NCBI RefSeq assembly: GCF_022374875.2
Contig: NZ_CP092427.2
Coordinates: 3,410,001-3,474,000, forward strand
Direction: 5' to 3'
From: Mycolicibacterium rufum
GTDB taxonomy: Bacteria; Actinomycetota; Actinomycetes; Mycobacteriales; Mycobacteriaceae
DNA length: 64,000 bases
This document shows positions 47,355 to 54,270 of the stretch, in pieces (the first letter of the stretch is position 1; each line of letters starts with the position of its first letter). The position numbers and the translations under genes are program-made. The notes below the pieces were generated by a model, which was not told where the DNA came from, searched no databases, and was given only the letters and a program-made list of their open reading frames with translations.

Positions 47355-48004
47355 TGGTCCCGCCCCTCGATCGCCTCCAGCACGCCGGTGATCGCGTCGC
47401 GGGCGGTCGTCACGTCGGCGGTGCTGCCGCTGATGTAGAGACGGCCCGCGGCACCGATCATCTGCACGTCGACCAGCGTCAGCCCCGGTGCGGCGCGTTC
47501 GGCCTCGTTGGCCGCCACTGCCGCGAACAGCGCCGGTGTCATCTCGTACACCAGCAGCGACTGGCCCGGCAGCACCATCGACGCCTGCCGGTTGCGGTTG
47601 AGGATCACCGCGTGCTGGTCGGTGATGTCGGTGATGACGTCGTGGTAGAGCACCCGCGGCCGCAGCTGGTCGGCCGCCGCGTTCTTCGTACCGCTCAGAA
47701 TCGCCTCACCGGCCCGGCGCACGTCGTCGAGATCCCCGGAATGGATCTCGAGCACGCCGAACTGGCGCTCCACGTACAGGATTCCGGGCTGGATGCCCGG
47801 CACCTCCCGCAGCGCCAGGTCGATGACCCGCTCGATCGCCAGCGCCGGGGACACCTCGACGATGAGCGCGTGCTCCCCGGCGTACGGCGGGTAACCCCGT
47901 GCCCGGGTGGGCGTGCCGAGGTAGGCGGCGAACTGCTGCTGCAGGTCCTCGACGAGCAGGTAGACGCGGATGTCGGTCCGTGTCGGTGCGTCCGTGACGG
48001 CCAT
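47351..48004 (-). CDS. Tandem-domain microcompartment shell protein BMC-T (copy 2)
   Basis: 217 residues from ATG. Two BMC domains in one chain: residues 10-105 (LREVPGIQPGILYVERQFGVLEIHSG) and 110-215 (YLLV/VLYHDVITDITDQHAVILNRN, then MVLPGQSLLVYEMTPALFAAVAANEAERA). BMC-T trimers form pseudohexameric shell tiles, often with a larger gated pore for bulky substrates or cofactors. About half identical by eye to the other BMC-T in this operon. Lies between the BMC-H and kinase genes. Confidence 0.88.
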   Translation of the reverse strand: MAVTDAPTRTDIRVYLLVEDLQQQFAAYLGTPTRARGYPPYAGEHALIVEVSPALAIERVIDLALREVPGIQPGILYVERQFGVLEIHSGDLDDVRRAGEAILSGTKNAAADQLRPRVLYHDVITDITDQHAVILNRNRQASMVLPGQSLLVYEMTPALFAAVAANEAERAAPGLTLVDVQMIGAAGRLYISGSTADVTTARDAITGVLEAIEGRDH

Positions 48005-48013
48005 CTCGCGAGA

Positions 48014-48295
48014 CTACTGGGCGGAGACGGAGAAGTGCGCGCCGAGCTCGCTGTGCGGGCGGGGGATCACGTGCACGCTGATGAGTTCCCCGACCTGCGA
48101 AGCGGATTCGGCACCCGCCTCGGTCGCGGCCTTGACGGCGCCGACCTCGCCGGTGACGATGACGGCCACCAGACCGTCACCGACCTGCTGGCGGTCGGTG
48201 ATCGTCACGTTGGCGGCCTTCACCATCGCGTCGGCAGCGGCGAGCGCCGCGACGTATCCTTTGGTCTCGATCATTCCGATCGCGTTGCTGGCCAT
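48014..48295 (-). CDS. Hexameric shell protein BMC-H
   Basis: 93 residues from ATG after an AAGGAG site. Canonical single BMC domain: [26 protein letters not shown], then the pore-lining [24 protein letters not shown] and [11 protein letters not shown]. This should be the major tile of the shell facets. The only BMC-H gene in the operon, so one hexamer type suffices. 61 bases after the BMC-P gene. Confidence 0.95.
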   Translation of the reverse strand: MASNAIGMIETKGYVAALAAADAMVKAANVTITDRQQVGDGLVAVIVTGEVGAVKAATEAGAESASQVGELISVHVIPRPHSELGAHFSVSAQ

Positions 48296-48356
48296 GGTTT
48301 CTCCTTGTGTATCGGTGGTGTGTCGGTTCGAACTTCTCGGGCCGGATGCCGGGCGG

Positions 48357-48602
48357 CTAACCGGTGGGGTCGATGGAGCCGATGATCAGCGCGTCGACCG
48401 GTGGCGGGGTGCCGGTGAACCAGCTCGCCGCCACCGAGCCCTGCGTGACCAGGACGTGTTCGCCGACGCCGCTGCCCAGCACGTCGAACGCGACGAGCCG
48501 GGATCCGGAGCCGTCGACCTCTACCTCGAGGAAGGCCCCCGCCGGGAGGCCGTCGATGCGGCGGGTCGACCAGACCTGGCCGACGACGGTGCCACGGATC
48601 AT
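48357..48602 (-). CDS. Pentameric shell vertex protein BMC-P (EutN/CcmL)
   Basis: 81 residues from ATG. A beta-barrel EutN/CcmL protein: [43 protein letters not shown] and [13 protein letters not shown]. Five copies cap each icosahedral vertex. Its start overlaps the stop of the encapsulation-peptide protein gene by four bases. Confidence 0.93.
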   Translation of the reverse strand: MIRGTVVGQVWSTRRIDGLPAGAFLEVEVDGSGSRLVAFDVLGSGVGEHVLVTQGSVAASWFTGTPPPVDALIIGSIDPTG

Positions 48603-49087
48603 GTTCGCTCCTTGTGGATCGTCACGCCCAGGGCGCGGGCGCGCTCGCGGGCCAGGGGGGTCAGCACGGCCCGGGGGCCGAGGACCAGGGCAGCGCCGGA
48701 CGCGGCGATGTCGGCGATCTGACGTTCGGTGACCGCGCCGCGCTCGATGCGGCGGCTCGCGCCGGGGCCAGGCCGGTCGGTGCCGGCGAGCCGGAACGAC
48801 AGCCTTCCCTGCCGCAGGTCGGCGCGGGTCTTGGGATTCTCGAACAGCCGCAAGAGATTCCGCACGAACACATCGAGATCCCGGTCGGAGGTGATCCGGA
48901 CCGTGTCGACCCGTGTCCTCTCGTCGGCGGCCAGCGGCCCGGTCGCCACGGGACCCGCCTGCGCCGGCGGAGGGGGAGCGGGCGCAGGGGGGACCGGTGC
49001 GACCGGGCCGGGCCTCGCGAGGTCACCCACGGCCTCGCGGATCACCTCGCGGACCATCTGCCGCAGCGCGTCGCGGTCGATGCTCAC
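48599..49087 (-). CDS. Microcompartment-associated protein with N-terminal encapsulation peptide
   Basis: 162 residues from ATG. Residues 3-24 (DRDALRQMVREVIREAVGD) form an amphipathic helix of the type that targets cargo into microcompartments. A Pro/Ala linker (about 25-52) follows, then a compact domain with TSDRDLDVFVRNLLRLFEN and a terminal ITERQIADIAASGAALVLGP-like module (here VTERQIADIAASGA) found in several BMC-associated proteins. No catalytic motif is recognised. It lies between the BMC-T and BMC-P genes with four-base overlaps on both sides. A core scaffold or adaptor is plausible. Its function is not known to me. Confidence 0.75.
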   Translation of the reverse strand: MSIDRDALRQMVREVIREAVGDLARPGPVAPVPPAPAPPPPAQAGPVATGPLAADERTRVDTVRITSDRDLDVFVRNLLRLFENPKTRADLRQGRLSFRLAGTDRPGPGASRRIERGAVTERQIADIAASGAALVLGPRAVLTPLARERARALGVTIHKERT

Positions 49088-49689
49088 GGCACGCTCCGGG
49101 CCAGTGCTTCCTCGGCCGCGGAGGCGGCCTGGCGGATGTCGGATTCGCTGCCAGACAGGTAGACCCGGCCGGTCGCTCCGATCATCCGGAAGTCGACGAC
49201 CTTGATGTCGGCGGCCTTCTCGGCCTCGTTGGTCGCCAGGATCGCATAGGACGCCGGGGACACCTCGAGCACGTAGAGGGTCTCGCCGGCCAGCACCATC
49301 GACCCGATCTTGTTGCGGTTGATCAGGAACGCGTGCTGGGCGTCGATGCTGGAGATGATGCGCGAGGCCAGGATCTGCGGCGTGGTGGCGGCGCCGGAGT
49401 CCCGGTGGAGTTCGGCCAGCGCGGCGTCGGCGGCGGCCTGCACCGCGTCGGTGTCGCCGTGGAACTCCAGGTAGCCGAACTGGCGCTCGACCACGAGGAC
49501 ACCGGCCTGCACCTGCGCATGCTTGAGCGCGACGTCGGTGATGCCCTCGATGTCCAGACCGGGGGCCACCTCGATGATCTGGGCGGCGACGCCCGCGCGC
49601 GGCAGCGCACCCTTGATCCAGGTGCCCAGATACGACATCGTCTGCGGCTGGAGCCGATCGATGAAGATGAACGAACGCAGTTCAGCCAC
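49084..49689 (-). CDS. Tandem-domain microcompartment shell protein BMC-T (copy 1)
   Basis: 201 residues from GTG. Two BMC domains: residues 1-95 (RLQPQTMSYLGTWIKGALPRAG; GVLVVERQFGYLEFHG) and 105-200 (HAFLINRNKIGSMVLAGETLYVLEVSPASYAILATNEAEKA; GATGRVYLSGSESDIRQAA). Three bases after the aldehyde dehydrogenase stop. Two different BMC-T proteins in one operon allow mixed or stacked pores. Confidence 0.88.
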   Translation of the reverse strand: MAELRSFIFIDRLQPQTMSYLGTWIKGALPRAGVAAQIIEVAPGLDIEGITDVALKHAQVQAGVLVVERQFGYLEFHGDTDAVQAAADAALAELHRDSGAATTPQILASRIISSIDAQHAFLINRNKIGSMVLAGETLYVLEVSPASYAILATNEAEKAADIKVVDFRMIGATGRVYLSGSESDIRQAASAAEEALARSVP

Positions 49690-49692
49690 GAG

Positions 49693-51246
49693 TCACCGCC
49701 TGATCAGTTGTGCGAGTTCTTCGGCCACCAGCGCGCGCAGTTCGGCGCGCAGCGCCTCGATGCCCGGATCGGCGGCGCGGTGGGCGGTGCGCCTGCCGAC
49801 GGGTGCCGGCGGCGCGGTCGCGGAGTCGTTGGACGCCCGCGGGTAGGCGGGTACCGGACCGTCGGGTGAGCGCCACGGTGACAGGCCGGCGAAGTTCGGC
49901 ATCGTCACCCCGGCGTCGGCGTTGTAGGCGATCCTGGTCCAGTTCATCAGGTTCTCGGGCTGCAGGTTCTCGCCGATCGAGCTCCGTCCCACGAAGCCGG
50001 TGCCGACCGTCATCGACGGCGCCAGGTTGGTCTCCAGACCCGAACTGCCGGTGCTGTTGCCGACGTTGACCGACACCCGCAGCACCGGGACGGTGGCCGC
50101 GAATTCGGTGATCACTGCGGCGTCCTCGCTGTGGATGGCCGCCGAGTGCCCGGCGCCCGCGATGCGCACCACCGCGCGGGCGGCGCGGATGCCGCGCCGC
50201 GCGTCGGCGACGGTGGTCATCCCCAGCACCGGGCTGAGCTTCTCGTGCGTCAGGGGCTCCTCACCGACGACGTCGGTGAACGGGGCGACGAGCACCTTGG
50301 TCTTGGGCGTGACGCGCACACCGATGCGCTCGGCGATCCACGCCGCGTCGCGGCCCACGACATCGGTGTTGAGCTGCCCGTCGGGGAACATGAACTCCCG
50401 CAGGCGCTGTGTCGCGTCGGCGTCCAGCAGGTGCGCGCCGTGCCGGGTCAGGGCGGTGGTCAGTTTCGCGGCGATGGCGTCCTCGGCGATCAGCACCGAT
50501 TCGTTGGTGCACAGCACCGAGTTGTCGAACGCCTTGCTGCCGACGATGCGCCGGGCGGCGGCGTCGACGTCGGCGGTCGCGTCGACGAGCACCGGCACGT
50601 TGCCGGGTCCGACGCCCAGGGCCGGGTTTCCCGAGGAGTAGGCGGCGCGCACCACCGCGGTGCCGCCGGTGGCGACGATGACGTCGGTGCGCTCGTCGGA
50701 CATCATCGCCTCGATCAGCGGCAGCGTCGGGTCCTCGATCACCGACACCACACCCTCGGGCGCGCCGGCGGCGACGGCGGCGTCGGCCAGCACCCGAACC
50801 GCGTCGGCCGAGCACTGCCGCGCCCGCGGGTGCGGGGCGACGACGACCGCGTTGCGGGTCATCAGCGCGAGGATCACCTTGAAGTACACGGTGGCAACGG
50901 GATTGGTGGTCGGGCACAGTGCGAGGACGACACCGGCCGGGCGGGGGATCTCGACGATCTTGCGGGCGGTGTCGATCCGCGGCGTCACGAAGTCCTGACC
51001 GCGGTAGAACTCGACGATGCCGCGCGAGCAGGCGCGGTTCTTGACCACCTTGTCCTCGACCACGCCCATCTGCGTCTCGGCGACGGCGGCCGCGGCGAAG
51101 CGTTCGGCATGGCGGTAGCCGGCCTCGGCCACCGCGTCGACGATGCGGGCGACGGACGCCTGGTCGTACTCGCCGTAGGCCGCGGCGGCGAAGTGCGCGC
51201 GTTCGAGCATCTGTCCGGCGTGGGGTATCGCGCTACTGCTGGTCAC
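49693..51246 (-). CDS. Microcompartment aldehyde dehydrogenase (CoA-acylating, PduP/EutE-like) with C-terminal encapsulation peptide
   Basis: 517 residues. Oxidises an aldehyde, probably propionaldehyde, to its CoA ester or acid inside the shell. Catalytic Cys in NSVLCTNESVL (about residue 245), and PRPAGVVLALCPTTNPVATVYFK is typical of EutE/PduP-like enzymes. The last 24 residues, after a Pro/Ala linker, form an amphipathic helix (GIEALRAELRALVAEELAQL), the usual cargo-targeting tag. In PduP and EutE the tag is N-terminal, so C-terminal placement is a feature of this class. Preceded by the aminotransferase gene at two bases. Confidence 0.9.
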   Translation of the reverse strand: MTSSSAIPHAGQMLERAHFAAAAYGEYDQASVARIVDAVAEAGYRHAERFAAAAVAETQMGVVEDKVVKNRACSRGIVEFYRGQDFVTPRIDTARKIVEIPRPAGVVLALCPTTNPVATVYFKVILALMTRNAVVVAPHPRARQCSADAVRVLADAAVAAGAPEGVVSVIEDPTLPLIEAMMSDERTDVIVATGGTAVVRAAYSSGNPALGVGPGNVPVLVDATADVDAAARRIVGSKAFDNSVLCTNESVLIAEDAIAAKLTTALTRHGAHLLDADATQRLREFMFPDGQLNTDVVGRDAAWIAERIGVRVTPKTKVLVAPFTDVVGEEPLTHEKLSPVLGMTTVADARRGIRAARAVVRIAGAGHSAAIHSEDAAVITEFAATVPVLRVSVNVGNSTGSSGLETNLAPSMTVGTGFVGRSSIGENLQPENLMNWTRIAYNADAGVTMPNFAGLSPWRSPDGPVPAYPRASNDSATAPPAPVGRRTAHRAADPGIEALRAELRALVAEELAQLIRR

Positions 51247-51248
51247 TG

Positions 51249-52523
51249 CTATCTCCGTCCGGTCGCGGCCAGCTTCGCCCGCCCCACCGCGACCTCGACG
51301 CGGTCCAGCACGTCCTCGCAGAGGTCACGGTTGAGCAGCAGGCCCGGTTTGAATTGCAGGACACGAGGATCCAGCGTCGAGAAGATCGCCCACACCCCGT
51401 TCTGGTAGAGCTCGCGCATCACGAACTTCGCGCCCTCGGGGTGGTCGAACTCCAAACCGATCACCACCCCGTTCTGGCGGATGCCGACGAACCACTCGGG
51501 GTGGTCGGCCTGGATGCGGGACAGGCCGCGGGCGAAGATGTCGGCGATGTAGTGCACCGACGAGCGGACCTCGGGCCTGCTGGTGATCTCGAGCGTCTTG
51601 ATGGCGGCGACGCAACCGAGCTCGGCGCCGCCGAAGGTGGAGATGTGGCCGAAACCGTCCTGGTCGAGCCACTGCGCGGCGCGATCGCTGAGCAGCGCCG
51701 CCGTGATCGGGTACATCCCGCCCGAGAGTCCCTTGCCGGTGACCATGATGTCGGGTTCGATGCCGTGCTTGGTGATCGCCCACATCTCGCCGGTGCGCAT
51801 CAGGCCGGTCTGTACTTCGTCGGCGATGTAGAGCGCGTCGTAGCGCACGCACAGATCCTTGACCGCCTCGAGGTAACCGATGGGGGGAAGCGGGAATCCG
51901 TAGGTGGCCGGGATCGTCTCCATGATCACCGCCGCGACATCGCGGCCACGCAGCGCCTGCTCCATCGCGTCGGTGTCGCCGAAGGGAACCTGCACGAACT
52001 CGTCGGGCCGGTCGGCCAGGAACAGTTTGGCGAACCGGTCGTCGCCGGTGGCCACGGCCAGGCCGGTGTGCCCGTGGTAGGCCTTGACGATCGAGACGAT
52101 CTTGCGCCGCTGCATGGCGTGGCGGGCGCTCTTGAGCGCGATGTCGATGGCCTCGCCGCCGCCGGACCCGAACGCGACCTTCGTCAGCGACGCGGGGGCG
52201 GACTCGATGAGCTTCTGCGCCAGCGCGGTGCGCGCGACCGAGGGGAAGTGGTGGTTGCCGACGTCGAAGTACTGCATGCCCTCCGAAATCGCCGCCACGA
52301 GTTCGGGATTGCGATGCCCGAGGTTGTAGGTGCCACCGTTGAGATGCATGTCGATCAGCCGGCGACCGCTCATGTCCCACAGGAAGTAGTCCTGCCTGCG
52401 GTCGATCACCAGGTCGACGCCGCTATCGGTCCAGAACTGCGTCTTGTCCGGGTTCCAGTACTCTTTGGCACGTTCGAGCACCTGCGCCTTGGAATCGAAC
52501 GAGAACGTGCCGTAGTCGTACAC
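51249..52523 (-). CDS. Class III aminotransferase-fold phospholyase
   Basis: 424 residues. PLP-dependent fold type I: GSGGGEAIDIALKSARHA (phosphate cup), ADEVQTGLMRTG (Asp to pyridine N) and VTGKGLSGGMYPITAALL with the Schiff-base Lys at about residue 268. In RMM loci this enzyme is thought to remove ammonia and phosphate from 1-amino-2-propanol O-phosphate, giving propionaldehyde. This resembles ethanolamine-phosphate phospholyase, a class III relative. No obvious targeting peptide. First gene of the minus-strand operon. Confidence 0.87.
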   Translation of the reverse strand: MYDYGTFSFDSKAQVLERAKEYWNPDKTQFWTDSGVDLVIDRRQDYFLWDMSGRRLIDMHLNGGTYNLGHRNPELVAAISEGMQYFDVGNHHFPSVARTALAQKLIESAPASLTKVAFGSGGGEAIDIALKSARHAMQRRKIVSIVKAYHGHTGLAVATGDDRFAKLFLADRPDEFVQVPFGDTDAMEQALRGRDVAAVIMETIPATYGFPLPPIGYLEAVKDLCVRYDALYIADEVQTGLMRTGEMWAITKHGIEPDIMVTGKGLSGGMYPITAALLSDRAAQWLDQDGFGHISTFGGAELGCVAAIKTLEITSRPEVRSSVHYIADIFARGLSRIQADHPEWFVGIRQNGVVIGLEFDHPEGAKFVMRELYQNGVWAIFSTLDPRVLQFKPGLLLNRDLCEDVLDRVEVAVGRAKLAATGRR

Positions 52524-52569
52524 GGGACTCCCTAGTCGTGAGCTCGGCCGGGTGTGACCAAAAGCTAAA

Positions 52570-52669
52570 CGGTACGACCATTTATGTCAACAGTGGCCGG
52601 TTGGGTCTTGCGTCATCGAATTGGTAGTGCCAATATGACTGAGGTTTGGCCAGTGTGGTCTAGACCACA
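52570..52669. promoter_or_regulatory. Divergent control region of the microcompartment locus with three palindromes
   Basis: Lies between the aminotransferase (minus) and permease (plus) starts. GGTACGACCA (52571-52580) repeats the core of the site before the GntR gene. ATTGGTAGTGCCAAT (52620-52634) has five-base arms ATTGG/CCAAT. TGTGGTCTAGACCACA (52654-52669) is a perfect 16-bp palindrome 47 bases before the permease ATG. Together they suggest coordinated GntR control of both arms, with the last site possibly for a second factor. Confidence 0.65.
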
Positions 52670-52716
52670 GCGACCGGCCCCCTCGGCTCCGCCCTTCGCC
52701 AGGAAGGTATTCGTCC

Positions 52717-54261
52717 ATGACAGAAGATGTCGTGCCCCGCTCGACCTCCAACAATTCCGTTCAATTGCTCAAGCGAAACGCCGTCGGCACGTTCGGCGTG
52801 ATCTTCATGGCCGTCGCGACGGCCGCACCGATCACCGCGATGGTCGGCAACGTGCCGATCGCGGTCGGCTTCGGCAACGGCGCCCACGCGCCCGCGGGCT
52901 ACCTCGTCGCCACCATCGTGCTGGGGCTGTTCGCGATCGGCTACGCGACGATGGCCAAGCACATCACCTCGACGGGTGCCTTCTACGGCTACATCTCCCA
53001 CGGCCTGGGCCGCGTCATCGGCATGGCCAGCGGGCTGATCATCACGATGGCCTACGTGGTGTTCGAGGGCTCGCTGATCGGCATCTTCGCGTTCTTCTTC
53101 CAGAACCTCTTCGACAGCCAGTTCGGCATCCAGATCCACTGGCTGATCCCGGCCCTGCTGATGCTCGCGCTGAACTGCATCCTCACCTACTTCGACGTCA
53201 ACCTGACCGCCAAGGTGCTGGGCGTCTTCCTGATCACCGAGATCGTCATGCTGTCTCTCGGTGCGCTCGCCGTCGCCGTGAAGGGCGGCGGCCCCGACGG
53301 TTTCGCCGTCGGCCAGATCCTCAACCCGGTCGGCGCGTTCCAGCCCGCCGCGATCGCCGGCGCCAGCGCGGGCCTCGGTCTGTTCTTCGCGTTCTGGTCC
53401 TGGGTCGGCTTCGAGTCCACCGCGATGTACGGCGAGGAGTCCAAGGACCCGAAGAAGATCATCCCGCGCGCCACGATGATCGCGGTGCTCGGCGTCGGCA
53501 TCTTCTACATCTTCGTGTCCTGGATGGCGATCGCGGGCACCGGCCCGCAGAAGTCGATCGAGCTCGCGCAGAGCGCCGACACCAGCTCGGAGATCTTCTT
53601 CGGCCCGGTGCGCAGCACCTACGGCGAGTGGGCCATCACGCTGTTCAACATCCTGCTGGTGACCGGATCGTTCGCCTGCGGCATGGCGTTCCACAATTGC
53701 GCGTCGCGCTACCTGTACGCGATGGGCCGTGAAGGGCTGCACGAAGGCCTGCAGAAGACGCTGGGCGCCACGCACAAGCACCACGGATCGCCGCACATCG
53801 CGTCGTTCGTGCAGACCGGCATCACGCTGGTGCTGATCCTGGCGTTCTTCTTCGCCGGCATGGACCCGTACGTGCACATGTACACGCTGCTGGCGATCCT
53901 CGGCACGATGGCGATCCTGATCGTGCAGTCGCTGTGCGCCTTCTCCGTGGTCGCGTACTTCCACTTCCACAAGAACCACCCGTCGAGCGCGCACTGGTTC
54001 AAGACGTTCCTGGCCCCGCTGCTCGGCGGCATCGGGATGCTCTACGTGGTGTACCTGCTGTGGGAGCACAAGGATGCGGCGGCCGGCGCTGCGTCGGGCA
54101 CTCTGCTGTTCAAGCTGACACCATGGATCGTGGTCGGACTGTTCGCGTTCGGGGCGGCGATGGCGCTGTACTTCAAGTTCAGGGACCCGGGCCGCTACGA
54201 GCTGATCGGCCGGATCGTGTACGAGGACAACGAAGTCCGGGATCAGCAACCCACCAAGTAG
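52717..54261 (+). CDS. APC-superfamily amino acid/amine permease
   Basis: 514 residues from ATG 52717 with AGGAAGG about eight bases upstream. About 12 membrane helices. The start NSVQLLKRNAVGTFGVIFMAVATAAPITAMVGN is typical of APC permeases found with amine-utilisation microcompartments, including ethanolamine-permease relatives. Likely imports aminoacetone, 1-amino-2-propanol or a precursor. First gene of the plus-strand arm; the dehydratase gene follows after nine bases. Confidence 0.9.
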   Translation: MTEDVVPRSTSNNSVQLLKRNAVGTFGVIFMAVATAAPITAMVGNVPIAVGFGNGAHAPAGYLVATIVLGLFAIGYATMAKHITSTGAFYGYISHGLGRVIGMASGLIITMAYVVFEGSLIGIFAFFFQNLFDSQFGIQIHWLIPALLMLALNCILTYFDVNLTAKVLGVFLITEIVMLSLGALAVAVKGGGPDGFAVGQILNPVGAFQPAAIAGASAGLGLFFAFWSWVGFESTAMYGEESKDPKKIIPRATMIAVLGVGIFYIFVSWMAIAGTGPQKSIELAQSADTSSEIFFGPVRSTYGEWAITLFNILLVTGSFACGMAFHNCASRYLYAMGREGLHEGLQKTLGATHKHHGSPHIASFVQTGITLVLILAFFFAGMDPYVHMYTLLAILGTMAILIVQSLCAFSVVAYFHFHKNHPSSAHWFKTFLAPLLGGIGMLYVVYLLWEHKDAAAGAASGTLLFKLTPWIVVGLFAFGAAMALYFKFRDPGRYELIGRIVYEDNEVRDQQPTK

Positions 54262-54270
54262 GAGGCCGTC

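Noticed and set aside
54262..54270. Cobalamin riboswitch before the dehydratase gene
   Set aside because: Only nine bases separate it from the permease gene, and no B12-box-like structure was seen in the 193-base divergent region either.
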